This document shows, piece after piece, positions 53,661 to 62,323 of a stretch of DNA of 64,000 nucleotides; the first letter of the stretch is position 1; every line of letters starts with the position of its first letter. The notes below the pieces were generated by a model. It made no database searches. It saw only the letters and a list, made by a program, of their open reading frames with translations, and was not told the origin of the DNA. The stretch comes from Flavobacterium fryxellicola (GTDB lineage Bacteria > Bacteroidota > Bacteroidia > Flavobacteriales > Flavobacteriaceae): assembly GCF_900143245.1 (NCBI RefSeq), contig NZ_FRDK01000009.1:62001-126000 (forward strand). The letters run 5' to 3'. The translations under genes were made by a program, and so were the position numbers.

Positions 53661-55148
53661 TTATAAAGAAAACCAATTTTTTACCAATTCCTCTTCTAAA
53701 GGCTGTGCGTTTTTATGCAGGAACTCATTAGTCCCCGAATTATATTCATAGTCCAAAGCCCAAGTTTTATGATTTTCTGCCAATGTTTTTATTCCGTTAC
53801 AAACAAATTCAATTTCAGCATTGGTGGTGGTAGGATGAATCGACATTCTGATCCAGCCTGGCTTTCTGATTAAATCTCCAAGCGTAATTTCGTCAATTAA
53901 TTTATGGGATGTTTCCTGATCTACATGCAACAAAAAGTGACCATAAGTTCCTGCACAACTGCAACCACCACGAGTTTGAATCCCAAATTTATCATTCAAT
54001 AGTTTCACGCCCAAATTAAAATGCAAATCTTCAATAAAGAAAGAAAGTACTCCTAATCTATCCTGATGCTGTCCGGCAAGGATTTTAATATTGGAAACAA
54101 TTCCTAGTGCTGCGAAAATATAATCTACTATTTCGTGCTCTCTTTTCAAAATATTCTCAATTCCCATTTGCTCTTTCAATTGAATCGCCAATGCAGTTTT
54201 TATCACCTGAAGAAAACCGGGTGTGCCGCCATCTTCCCTATCCTCAATATTGTCGATGTATTTGTGCTCGCCCCAAGGATTCGTCCAACTTACCGTTCCA
54301 CCACCTGGATTATCAGGAACTAAATTTTGATATAATTTTTTATTAAAAACTAAAACCCCACAAGTTCCCGGTCCGCCAAGGAATTTATGAGGCGAAAAGA
54401 AAATTGCATCCAAATAACTTTCAGCGTCTTCAGGATGCATATCAATTTTCACGTAAGGACCAGAACAAGCAAAATCCACGAAGCAAAGTCCATGATGTTG
54501 ATGCATTATTTTGGCTACTTCATGATATGGAGTTCGGATTCCCGTAACATTCGAACAAGAGGTGATCGAAGCGATTTTAAAAGGACGCTCTTTATATTTA
54601 TCTAATAAGAATTCTAAATTTTCTATACTGAACAAACCGTCCTCTGTTGCAGGAATAACCTCCACATCAGCAATGGTTTCAAGCCATGACGTTTGATTGG
54701 AATGGTGTTCCATGTGTGATATAAAAACAATCGGTTTTTTATCGGCTGGTATAGTGATGAAATTTTTTAAGCTTTCGGGTACTTTCAACCCTAATATACG
54801 TTGAAATTTATTGACAACGCCTGTCATTCCTGTTCCGTCAGTGATTAAAACATCGTCTGCACTTGCATTCACGTGGTGTTTAATGATATGACGTGCTTGA
54901 TGATACGCTTTAGTCATTGCGGTTCCAGAAACGGTGGTTTCGGTATGCGTATTGGCTACAAAAGGCCCAAATTGATTCATTAATTTTTCTTCAATAGGAC
55001 GATACAATCGACCGCTGGCAGTCCAATCTGTATAAACAATTTGTTTTTGTCCATAAGGAGATTCAAACTTTTGTTTTATTCCGATTATGTTGTCGCGAAA
55101 CTGTTGAAAATAGTGCTCTAATTGTGTTGGCGCTTCTTTGGTCGTCAT
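53661..55148 (-). CDS. Class V aminotransferase (cysteine desulfurase-like)
   Basis: A 495-aa fold-type I PLP enzyme: HTETTVSGTAMTKAYHQAR, DGTGMTGVVNKFQRIL, SHMEHHSNQTSW, the PLP aspartate in CFVDFACSGPYV and the Schiff-base lysine in FFSPHKFLGGPGT. A GGCSCAGTYG loop may hold the catalytic Cys of a SufS/Csd-type enzyme. It is longer than SufS and alone, without Suf genes. The start is the ATG at 55148. Confidence 0.88.
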   Translation of the reverse strand: MTTKEAPTQLEHYFQQFRDNIIGIKQKFESPYGQKQIVYTDWTASGRLYRPIEEKLMNQFGPFVANTHTETTVSGTAMTKAYHQARHIIKHHVNASADDVLITDGTGMTGVVNKFQRILGLKVPESLKNFITIPADKKPIVFISHMEHHSNQTSWLETIADVEVIPATEDGLFSIENLEFLLDKYKERPFKIASITSCSNVTGIRTPYHEVAKIMHQHHGLCFVDFACSGPYVKIDMHPEDAESYLDAIFFSPHKFLGGPGTCGVLVFNKKLYQNLVPDNPGGGTVSWTNPWGEHKYIDNIEDREDGGTPGFLQVIKTALAIQLKEQMGIENILKREHEIVDYIFAALGIVSNIKILAGQHQDRLGVLSFFIEDLHFNLGVKLLNDKFGIQTRGGCSCAGTYGHFLLHVDQETSHKLIDEITLGDLIRKPGWIRMSIHPTTTNAEIEFVCNGIKTLAENHKTWALDYEYNSGTNEFLHKNAQPLEEELVKNWFSL

Positions 55149-55284
55149 CGTATGTCTAATTTGAGCTCAAAGATATAGGTTTTATTGCAATTTCTGAACT
55201 TAGAAACTTATTTGGAGGATCAGTTATGAAATTCGGTAATGCAATTTTCTACTATTTCCAAAAAGAGAACCATTTTTTCCAAAT

Positions 55285-55370
55285 TTAGCCCCGGTTGCAG
55301 TGAAAATCCTTTTCCTTTTTTCTTTAAAAAGGAAAAGATTGCAACGAAAAACGGGAACGATATTTCTGAA
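55285..55370. repeat. Dispersed flavobacterial hairpin repeat
   Basis: CCTTTTCCTTTTT...AAAAAGGAAAAG forms a stem between GGTTGCAGTGAAAAT and ATTGCAACGAAAAACGGGAA. I recall near-identical modules scattered between Flavobacterium genes. A short frame across it (55239-55463) is repeat sequence and not a gene. Confidence 0.6.
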
Positions 55371-55421
55371 AAAGCACCAATAACTCGCTCCATGACAGGG
55401 AATAAATTTGGCTTAAAAAAA

Positions 55422-55452
55422 ATCCTTTCAAAAGTTTACACTCTGAAAGGAT
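55422..55452. terminator. Terminator of the outer-membrane barrel gene
   Basis: ATCCTTTCA and TGAAAGGAT pair across a 13-nt loop with T-rich flanks on the minus strand, just past the stop at 55476. Confidence 0.65.
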
Positions 55453-55475
55453 ATTTATTTTAAAACCATCTAGAA

Positions 55476-56012
55476 CTATAAATCAAAACCTATCGAGAAT
55501 GGCAACACGCGGTTTTGCGCTTTCCCTTCATCATATAAATCTTCTAAACCCAAATGATAACGAACTCCTAAATTGATACCTGAATCCGTTTTTAATCCTC
55601 CTCCAAAATTAAATCCCCAATCAAAATTAGTAGGATTATAGGAAAGTGAACCATTAAAAATCCCGTTATATTCTTCTTTATGAGAAATGGCTAATCCGAT
55701 CTGAGGTCCTACTTCCAAAAAGAAATTTGGAGAAAGATAAGCTTTAAGCAGTACTGGTACATTTATGTAATCTAACTTTTGTGTAAAAGTCCCGCTACTG
55801 TTTGTTATTTTATATCCTTGTTGCGAATATAGAATTTCTGGCTGGATTGAATAGCTTTCACTAATAAATGACTCACTATATAATCCCACATGAAAACCGT
55901 GTCTTTGGTCTGTCTCATCTGCTCCATCAAAAGTTGTAGCGGCTAAATTATAGCCTGCTTCTACCCTTATATTTGATTTATCTTGCGCATTTAGTGACGC
56001 TATTACATCCAA
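55476..56012 (-). CDS. PorT-like outer-membrane beta-barrel protein
   Basis: About 178 aa: alternating strands (IRVEAGYNLAATTFDGADET, LDYINVPVLLKAYLSPNFFL, EVGPQIGLAI, YHLGLEDL) and a terminal aromatic-poor strand FSIGFDL, as in small Bacteroidota barrel (OMP_b-brl_2/PorT) proteins. The available start is a TTG at 56012. In-frame codons upstream encode KCLILVLFLDVIASLNAQ, a perfect signal peptide that would begin at an ATA (56039), just after an in-frame TAA. The true start is thus unusual or mutated. Confidence 0.75.
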   Translation of the reverse strand: MDVIASLNAQDKSNIRVEAGYNLAATTFDGADETDQRHGFHVGLYSESFISESYSIQPEILYSQQGYKITNSSGTFTQKLDYINVPVLLKAYLSPNFFLEVGPQIGLAISHKEEYNGIFNGSLSYNPTNFDWGFNFGGGLKTDSGINLGVRYHLGLEDLYDEGKAQNRVLPFSIGFDL

Positions 56013-56069
56013 AAATAGTACTAGTATTAAACACTTTATTTTTTATTATTTACCGTTTTAACGATGTGT

Positions 56070-56846
56070 TTATTTTCCACCATTAGCCCGCAGATCTGCA
56101 ATACATTGACTATCGAGTTGAGGTGCTGAACCTGACAAAACCATATTTCCAATACCTCCCCCCAATTCCGAAGACCAATACATTAAACAAGTTTTTTCGG
56201 TACAATGTTTGGGGTGGGCCGCATCTTCATGATTGCTTTGCAAAGCCGTACCTAGATTTGTCAATCCTAGTATGTGTCCAAACTCATGCGTTATTACTGT
56301 TGTTTCTAATAAACTTCTATTGGGCTCAAATGGACTATTACTTAAACCTTGAATCGTTTGTTCGAAAATGACAAAAGAAGTATTTCTGTAAGCCGTTCCT
56401 AGAATCACGGATGTGTCCGTGTCTTTATCTGATTTTCCATCTGCAAAAAATGCCCAAACTGCAATTTCATCCGCATTGTTGTATCTTTTTCTATTCGCAT
56501 CCTCAATAGTTACAATCTCCTCATTAGTGTAAGGCGCATTCCCCGCTGATGGTATAGACCGCTTAACAACGGTAATTCCGCCTGGCTTGTATGTTCTTGC
56601 TGTAAGAAAAGCAACAAAATTGGTAATTGCTTGGGGACTAGGTTCAAAACCGTTTACATACACCACTTCAACAATCATACTTTTAAACTTTTTATCCGAC
56701 AATAAATCGTTTGCCGAGCTTCCTGTTTGCTGTTTATTTGTATTGGGATTTACTACAACTGCGTTATCTAAAGGATCCTCTTCGTTTGAACAAGATGCTA
56801 CGGAAAGGAACAGACCAATCGCAAGTAGCGAAATTAATTTTTTCAT
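56070..56846 (-). CDS. Zinc metalloprotease lipoprotein (metzincin-like)
   Basis: A 258-aa lipoprotein (MKKLISLLAIGLFLSVASC). The active site is HEFGHILGLTN, HExxHxxGxx with Asn where metzincins usually have the third His/Asp, and a SNHED segment follows. A Met-turn-like CLMYW and Cys-containing HPKHCTEKTC lie downstream. It may be a surface-exposed metalloprotease of a Bacteroidota lipoprotein family. The altered ligand makes it a divergent member. Confidence 0.85.
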   Translation of the reverse strand: MKKLISLLAIGLFLSVASCSNEEDPLDNAVVVNPNTNKQQTGSSANDLLSDKKFKSMIVEVVYVNGFEPSPQAITNFVAFLTARTYKPGGITVVKRSIPSAGNAPYTNEEIVTIEDANRKRYNNADEIAVWAFFADGKSDKDTDTSVILGTAYRNTSFVIFEQTIQGLSNSPFEPNRSLLETTVITHEFGHILGLTNLGTALQSNHEDAAHPKHCTEKTCLMYWSSELGGGIGNMVLSGSAPQLDSQCIADLRANGGK

Positions 56847-56874
56847 TATTGATTTAATTTTTAAGATTATTTAT

Positions 56875-56908
56875 AAGAACAGCTACGGCATATTAGGTAG
56901 CTGTTCTT
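56875..56908 (-). terminator. Terminator of the 348-aa lipoprotein gene
   Basis: AAGAACAGCTA and TAGCTGTTCTT form a perfect 11-bp stem with a 12-nt loop. The AT-rich but weak U-tract is on the minus strand. Confidence 0.55.
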
Positions 56909-56932
56909 CATAAACAACCTATCTAAATCGAG

Positions 56933-57976
56933 CTATATTTGTTTCAAGACTACTGTTACTGCTGCATTAGTTGCACTTTGCAAGGTGATTGTTGTCGCCG
57001 TAAAACTCGTTACTTTCCATGTATTATTTAATAATATAAATGTAGCATTACCCGAAAAATTAAGCTTTAGAAAAACACTTAATTCTGAACTCACAGCATA
57101 CGTTCCGTTTACCGTCGAGCTTAATAGGTTTACTGCAGTAACGGATAAATTATTTGCAAAATCTATTGTGAAATCTTTATAATTATTGGCTGAATTTACA
57201 CCAGCACTTACAAACGAATCAACTTTGAACTTTCCATTTACTAAAATTGTTTCTAATTTTTTTGAATTTTGAGCTGCTTCTGCCATTGTTGCTTCCGTTT
57301 TTAGCGACGCATTAATCGCTGCTTGTAATTCAGCATCACTAGAAATCGTCATTTTTGTTCCATCTGCAATTGTTGCTGAAATGGGGTAGTTGACGGAATA
57401 CAGTTCTGAGCTACTCACATTAGACATATACGTATATAATTGCTCTTCGGATGTTATTACAATACTTCCTGTTTGTTGTAGGCTAAGATTATAGGTTAAT
57501 ATTGTAATTGGAAAGCTAATATTTACCGAAGAAATCGCACCTTGACCAGAAGCTTCTGCTGTAGCACAAGCGTTTAGAATAGCATTATACTCCGTTTGAT
57601 TGGTAACGTTTGCTTCTGTATAATTACTCAATTTTACTTTAAAAGGAAATTGCAATACAACTGTATCTTGATCGTTATTTAACTGACCAAAAATGGAAAG
57701 CACTTGCTGGTAATCTAATTGACTAAAAATAGAAACTTGAACTCCATTTACTTTGGCAGAAACGGGCAACAGAATAGAAGAGCAAGAGGCTCCATCTAAG
57801 AAATCATCAAAGGAACCATCGTACATCGACGTACGTTTTAGATTACTTGTGGTAGTTGAATTTGCTGAATTTGTATTGGGATTTTCTCCTTGTACGTCAT
57901 CTATTTCATTTTGACATGAAGTAAAACCTAAGATTGCCATTAATGCAATTCCGGTAACTGTTTTTAACTTTTTCAT
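56933..57976 (-). CDS. Hypothetical lipoprotein with repeated beta domain
   Basis: About 347 aa from the ATG at 57976 (MKKLKTVTGIALMAILGFTS, lipobox FTSC). Mature sequence is Ser/Thr/Asn-rich: ILLPVSAKVNGVQVSIFSQL, LQFPFKVKLSNYTEANVTNQ, ISFPITILTYN, VNYPISATIADGTKMTISSD. The PxSAxVxG and PFKVKL segments look like two related beta units. I cannot name a family. It lies between the metalloprotease and the ECF genes. It is surface-associated by inference. Confidence 0.75.
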   Translation of the reverse strand: MKKLKTVTGIALMAILGFTSCQNEIDDVQGENPNTNSANSTTTSNLKRTSMYDGSFDDFLDGASCSSILLPVSAKVNGVQVSIFSQLDYQQVLSIFGQLNNDQDTVVLQFPFKVKLSNYTEANVTNQTEYNAILNACATAEASGQGAISSVNISFPITILTYNLSLQQTGSIVITSEEQLYTYMSNVSSSELYSVNYPISATIADGTKMTISSDAELQAAINASLKTEATMAEAAQNSKKLETILVNGKFKVDSFVSAGVNSANNYKDFTIDFANNLSVTAVNLLSSTVNGTYAVSSELSVFLKLNFSGNATFILLNNTWKVTSFTATTITLQSATNAAVTVVLKQI

Positions 57977-58236
57977 AATTTTCAAATTTAAGGTATTTTT
58001 ATATTTACAAGCGATCTTTTATAACGCCTTTCTGTAAGTAAGACAACTACCTTTACGTTTACCCTACAATAAAAAATTAAAAAATATATAAATTTTAAAA
58101 GCGAAACATAAATCACATATTTTCAGTGCTTTACAATTTAAATTGTAATTCATGAAAAAGCAATTCCAGTTATCCGAATTACTTTTTAAAAAATTAATTT
58201 ACATTTACAACCTACACAATAATGAAATAACACTAC

Positions 58237-58752
58237 ATGAGCGACGATGAAACCACACTTTGCGACGAAAATCACTTTAGAGACTTTTACTTAAAGCAGG
58301 TGCAATCCGCAAGTAATTTTGCTTATTACAAATGTGGTGATGGGGAGGCTGCATTAGATTTAGTACAAGATGCGTTTGCTAAAATTTGGGAAAATTGTTC
58401 CAAAATTGACTTTAACAAAGCCAAAACCTATTTGTTTACTAGCATTACTAATTTATTTCTAAATACGATAAAACATCAAAAAGTTGTACTTCAGTATGCT
58501 AAAGATGCTCCTAATCTAGATACCAATAATCAAAGTCCCGAATATTTATTAGAGGAAGAAGAATTCAAACAAAAGCTTACTAGAACAATTGCATCATTGA
58601 GCGAAACGCAGCGGGAAGTCTTTTTATTGAATCGAATAGACGGTAAAAAGTACAGAGAAATAGCTGATTTACTGGGCATTTCGCAAAAAACTGTAGAAAA
58701 AAGAATGTCCGCTGCTCTACAAATTTTAAAAGCCCAAATAGAAAATATATAA
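58237..58752 (+). CDS. ECF sigma factor (FecI-like)
   Basis: 171 aa: region 2 (FAYYKCGDGEAALDLVQDAF, AKIWENCSKIDFNKAKTYLF) and region 4 (LSETQREVFLLNRIDGKKYR, EIADLLGISQKTVEKRMSAA). It is first of a sigma, FecR, TonB-receptor trio, the cell-surface-signalling layout in which the receptor signals through FecR to the sigma factor. A 251-nt AT-rich region upstream shows no gene. Confidence 0.9.
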   Translation: MSDDETTLCDENHFRDFYLKQVQSASNFAYYKCGDGEAALDLVQDAFAKIWENCSKIDFNKAKTYLFTSITNLFLNTIKHQKVVLQYAKDAPNLDTNNQSPEYLLEEEEFKQKLTRTIASLSETQREVFLLNRIDGKKYREIADLLGISQKTVEKRMSAALQILKAQIENI

Positions 58753-58813
58753 TTAATCATTTAGCTGTAGGGTAATTTTAAAGTTAGTTGTCTTATAAAC
58801 ACAGAGATATAAA

Positions 58814-59728
58814 ATGAAAAAGGAAAAAGAGATATTAAAATGGTTAAACAATGACCTTTCAAGTAAAGAAATGGAGGATTTAAAACAATCTGAAGATTTA
58901 CAGACACTTGAAAAGATTGCTCATTACGCGTCACAGTTGGAAACGCCAAAAGTAGATGCTCAAACTGCATTGGAAACATTAAAAGCGAGAAACCATTCTA
59001 AAAAGAAACCAAAAGAAAGAACTATAAACTTCAAAACATTTTACAGAGTTGCGGCAGTTTTAGTACTAGTATTATCTTCTGGTTATTTCTTCTTTTATAG
59101 CAACAACACCTCTTTTGAAACCCAAATAGCACAACGAAAGACATTTACACTTCCAGACAATTCTGAAGTAGTTTTAAATGCAGCATCAAAAATAAGTTTT
59201 AACGAAAAAAAATGGGCTAACAAAAGAACTTTAACTCTAAAGGGAGAAGCTTATTTTAAAGTGAAGAAAGGGCAGACATTTAGCGTAAAAACGACAGATG
59301 GAATCGTTACCGTATTAGGAACACAATTTAATGTAAAGGAACGCAAAAACTATTTTGAAGTACATTGCTATGAAGGTTTAGTGAGTGTTACCCACAATAA
59401 TAAAACGACTAAATTACCTCCCGGGAAGACCTTCCGAGTTATCAATGGAAAAGTCGAAAATGTTGAAGATTTCTATGCCACAAATCCTTCGTGGATTCAA
59501 CAAGAATCGAGTTTTAATAAAATTCCACTAGATCAGGTTATTGCAGAATTAGAGCGGCAATATGATTTAAAAATTAAAGTTGATGGTATTGATACTTCCA
59601 AACTATTTACTGGAAGTTTTACTCATGCTGATAAAGAAATAGCGCTGCAAGCAGTTACAATTCGGCTTAAATTAAGCTATAAAATTGAAGGCAAAAACAT
59701 TATATTTTACAATTATGGTGCTCAGTAA
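58814..59728 (+). CDS. FecR-family anti-sigma regulator
   Basis: 304 aa. A cytosolic N-terminus is followed by one TM (RVAAVLVLVLSSGYFFFYS, about 77-95) and the FecR periplasmic domain: QRKTFTLPDNSEVVLNAASK, LTLKGEAYFKVKKGQTFSVK, VLGTQFNVKERKNYFEVHCY. A C-terminal DUF4974 domain follows (FNKIPLDQVIAELERQYDLK). It controls the upstream sigma factor on signal from the receptor. Its stop overlaps the receptor start by 14 nt. Confidence 0.92.
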   Translation: MKKEKEILKWLNNDLSSKEMEDLKQSEDLQTLEKIAHYASQLETPKVDAQTALETLKARNHSKKKPKERTINFKTFYRVAAVLVLVLSSGYFFFYSNNTSFETQIAQRKTFTLPDNSEVVLNAASKISFNEKKWANKRTLTLKGEAYFKVKKGQTFSVKTTDGIVTVLGTQFNVKERKNYFEVHCYEGLVSVTHNNKTTKLPPGKTFRVINGKVENVEDFYATNPSWIQQESSFNKIPLDQVIAELERQYDLKIKVDGIDTSKLFTGSFTHADKEIALQAVTIRLKLSYKIEGKNIIFYNYGAQ

Positions 59729-62252
59729 ATGGCTTATTTTTTTACTGCTTTGCATAGGCTGTATTTGTCATGGACAAAATACAACTAAAAAAATTCCTTT
59801 GAGCGAGGTCATAATTGCTTTGGAAAAGCAATTCAACATCAAGTTTTCGTACGCTGTTGAAGATGTGGCTACCATTACAATTGACAAACCAAAACCTTCG
59901 TTGACATTACTAGAAACTATTGATGATCTTAATTCTAAAACGCTTTTAAACTTTAAAGCCTTAGACGATCGTTATGTTACTGTTTCAGTACTAAACAAAA
60001 CAGTATCTGTTTGCGGAATAGTATTATCCGATGGAAATAAATCTCATTTAATTGGCGCTTCCGTATTTGTAAACAACATGAAAAGAAGCACTATCACTGA
60101 TGAAAACGGAAAATTCAGCCTGAAGAATATTCCAATAACCGCCACTCTAACTATTTCGTATATAGGGTTTGAATCTAGAAATTTTACTGCGCAAGAATTA
60201 TTTTCTGCACAAAATACCTGCAAAGAGATTGTTCTTACTACAAGAAACGAAGAGTTGAATCAGGTTTTAATACCCGTTTATTTAACACCTGGATTACAGA
60301 AATACCTGGATGGAAGCACCGTATTAAACACTAAAAAATTTGCTATATTACCCGGTTTAATAGCTCCTGATATTTTGCTATCCATACAAGCGCTTCCCGG
60401 TGTAGAAAGCACGAATGAAAGTATTGCTAATATTAATGTTCGCGGTGGAACCAACGATCAAAATTTAGTGCTTTGGGACAATATCAAGATGTATCATTCA
60501 GGTCATTTTTTTGGGCTGATATCCGCTTATAATCCCAATCTAACTAGCAAAGTTATCGTCAGTAAAAATGGAACAAGTGCGCAATACAGTGATGGTGTTT
60601 CCAGCACCATCAACATGTATACAAAAGATTTAGTTACCAATACCTTTTCTGGTGGAGCAGAAATTAACTCCATCAGCACTGATGCCTTTCTGGAAATCCC
60701 AATAACTAAAAAAGTAGAACTTCATGTTTCAGGACGTCGTTCCATCACTGATTTGTTTTCAACTCCCACCTATACTAAATATTTTGACCGTAGTTTTCAG
60801 GATACTGAAATCAATGCGGATAGCGAACAGCGTGACACGGCTTCTGATTTTTATTTCTATGATTATACCGCTAAAGTACTTTTCGATTTAAGCGAAAAAC
60901 ATCATTTTAGAGCCAATATTATTGGAATAAACAACGCTTTGGATTATTCGGAGCGTTTCATTACAAATGCAAATAAAACCGAATCTAAAACCAGTAATTT
61001 ATCTCAAAAAAACAGCGGTTACGGAGGCAATTGGAAAGCGAAATGGACTTCAAAATTGAGCACAACCTTCATTACTTATTTCTCTAAATACAACATTGAC
61101 GCTACAGATTACCGTTTGGAAACGGATCAGCGCTTAACAGAAGCTAATGAAGTTCAAGAAACTGGTATTAAAGTAAATGCCAATTATAAAACGAACAATC
61201 ATTTAAATTTCTTGTTGGGGTACCAATTTAATGAAACAGGAATGCTCAATCAAACCACGGTAAGCAATCCCATCTATTCCAGCACTAAAAAAGAGGTTTT
61301 ATTGAATCATGCCTTATTTTCAGAAGTGGAATACAATAAAAAGAATACATATTTACGCATAGGTATGCGGTTGAATTATTTTCAAAAATTTGAAAAGTTT
61401 TTAGTCGAGCCAAGAATAAATATTCGACAAAAAGTATCTGATCAAATTGCTTTAAAATTGGAGGGAGAGTTCAAGAATCAATCTACGACTCAAATAGTAG
61501 ACTTTGAAGATGATTTTTTAGGTGTCGAAAAAAGACGCTGGATTTTAGTAAATAACAAAGACATTCCCATTGCAACAAGTAAACAAGGTTCTTTTGGTGT
61601 TGAATTTAATACCAAAAAACTCAATATAGAGGCCACCACTTTCTATAAAATTGTGGATGGAATTACAGCTTCTAACCAAGGATTTTATAATAGTTTTCAA
61701 TATAAAAATGCACACGGAAGCTATACGGCAAAAGGCATCGAATTTTTAGCCAATAAAACAGCGCGTCATTATAGCATTTGGGCTAGTTATACTTTTAGCA
61801 CTAATAATTATGAATTTGATACTTTTACACCGATCACTTTCCCTAACAATGCAGACATAAGGCATTCAGCATCGTTTGGTTTTTATTATCTCCTTCTAAA
61901 AAATCTCAAAATAGCCGTTGGTGGCATTTGGAGAAATGGCACCCCTTATACTACTCCAATTCAAGATAATGAAACCACTCAAAGCGGAAATAACACCATG
62001 GTAAATTATGGCTCGCCAAACAGTACAAACTTAGATGATTTTATGCGCTTAGATGCTTCGTTGAATTATAACTTCAATTTGTCATCTTTAGTAAAAGCTT
62101 CGTTTACGGCCGGTGTTATAAATGCTACAAATCAAAATAATGTGATCAATAGATATTACAAAGTCAATCCCAGTAATTCCAAAGATGCCATACAGGTGGA
62201 CAATAAATCATTGGGCTTAACACCAAATATAAGCTTCAGAGTACATTTTTAA
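59715..62252 (+). CDS. FecA-like TonB receptor with STN signalling domain
   Basis: About 845 aa from the ATG at 59715 (MVLSKWLIFLLLCIGCICHG), chosen over an upstream ATG because it gives a signal peptide. An STN domain (KIPLSEVIIALEKQFNIKFS) is followed by a CarboxypepD_reg domain (GASVFVNNMKRSTITDENGK), a plug (LSIQALPGVESTNESIANIN, VRGGTNDQNLVLWDNIKMY) and a barrel ending NISFRVHF. It is the outer-membrane signalling receptor of the FecI/FecR trio. The ligand is unknown, and there is no SusD partner. Confidence 0.92.
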   Translation: MVLSKWLIFLLLCIGCICHGQNTTKKIPLSEVIIALEKQFNIKFSYAVEDVATITIDKPKPSLTLLETIDDLNSKTLLNFKALDDRYVTVSVLNKTVSVCGIVLSDGNKSHLIGASVFVNNMKRSTITDENGKFSLKNIPITATLTISYIGFESRNFTAQELFSAQNTCKEIVLTTRNEELNQVLIPVYLTPGLQKYLDGSTVLNTKKFAILPGLIAPDILLSIQALPGVESTNESIANINVRGGTNDQNLVLWDNIKMYHSGHFFGLISAYNPNLTSKVIVSKNGTSAQYSDGVSSTINMYTKDLVTNTFSGGAEINSISTDAFLEIPITKKVELHVSGRRSITDLFSTPTYTKYFDRSFQDTEINADSEQRDTASDFYFYDYTAKVLFDLSEKHHFRANIIGINNALDYSERFITNANKTESKTSNLSQKNSGYGGNWKAKWTSKLSTTFITYFSKYNIDATDYRLETDQRLTEANEVQETGIKVNANYKTNNHLNFLLGYQFNETGMLNQTTVSNPIYSSTKKEVLLNHALFSEVEYNKKNTYLRIGMRLNYFQKFEKFLVEPRINIRQKVSDQIALKLEGEFKNQSTTQIVDFEDDFLGVEKRRWILVNNKDIPIATSKQGSFGVEFNTKKLNIEATTFYKIVDGITASNQGFYNSFQYKNAHGSYTAKGIEFLANKTARHYSIWASYTFSTNNYEFDTFTPITFPNNADIRHSASFGFYYLLLKNLKIAVGGIWRNGTPYTTPIQDNETTQSGNNTMVNYGSPNSTNLDDFMRLDASLNYNFNLSSLVKASFTAGVINATNQNNVINRYYKVNPSNSKDAIQVDNKSLGLTPNISFRVHF

Positions 62253-62273
62253 GGATTGTTTTCTCTTAAATAC

Positions 62274-62307
62274 AAAACCCTTTCAAATCTAGTACTGAAA
62301 GGGTTTT
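62274..62307. terminator. Bidirectional terminator
   Basis: AAAACCCTTTCA and TGAAAGGGTTTT form a perfect 12-bp stem between the receptor gene and the convergent glmM. Confidence 0.85.
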
Positions 62308-62323
62308 GATACAAAAAAAGGTA

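Noticed and set aside
53661..55148. SufS in an iron-sulfur cluster operon
   Set aside because: No suf or isc genes are adjacent, and the protein is longer than SufS; only a general class V assignment is supported.
55239..55463. 74-codon plus-strand frame as a gene
   Set aside because: It is entirely a dispersed hairpin repeat and terminator sequence with no protein-like pattern.
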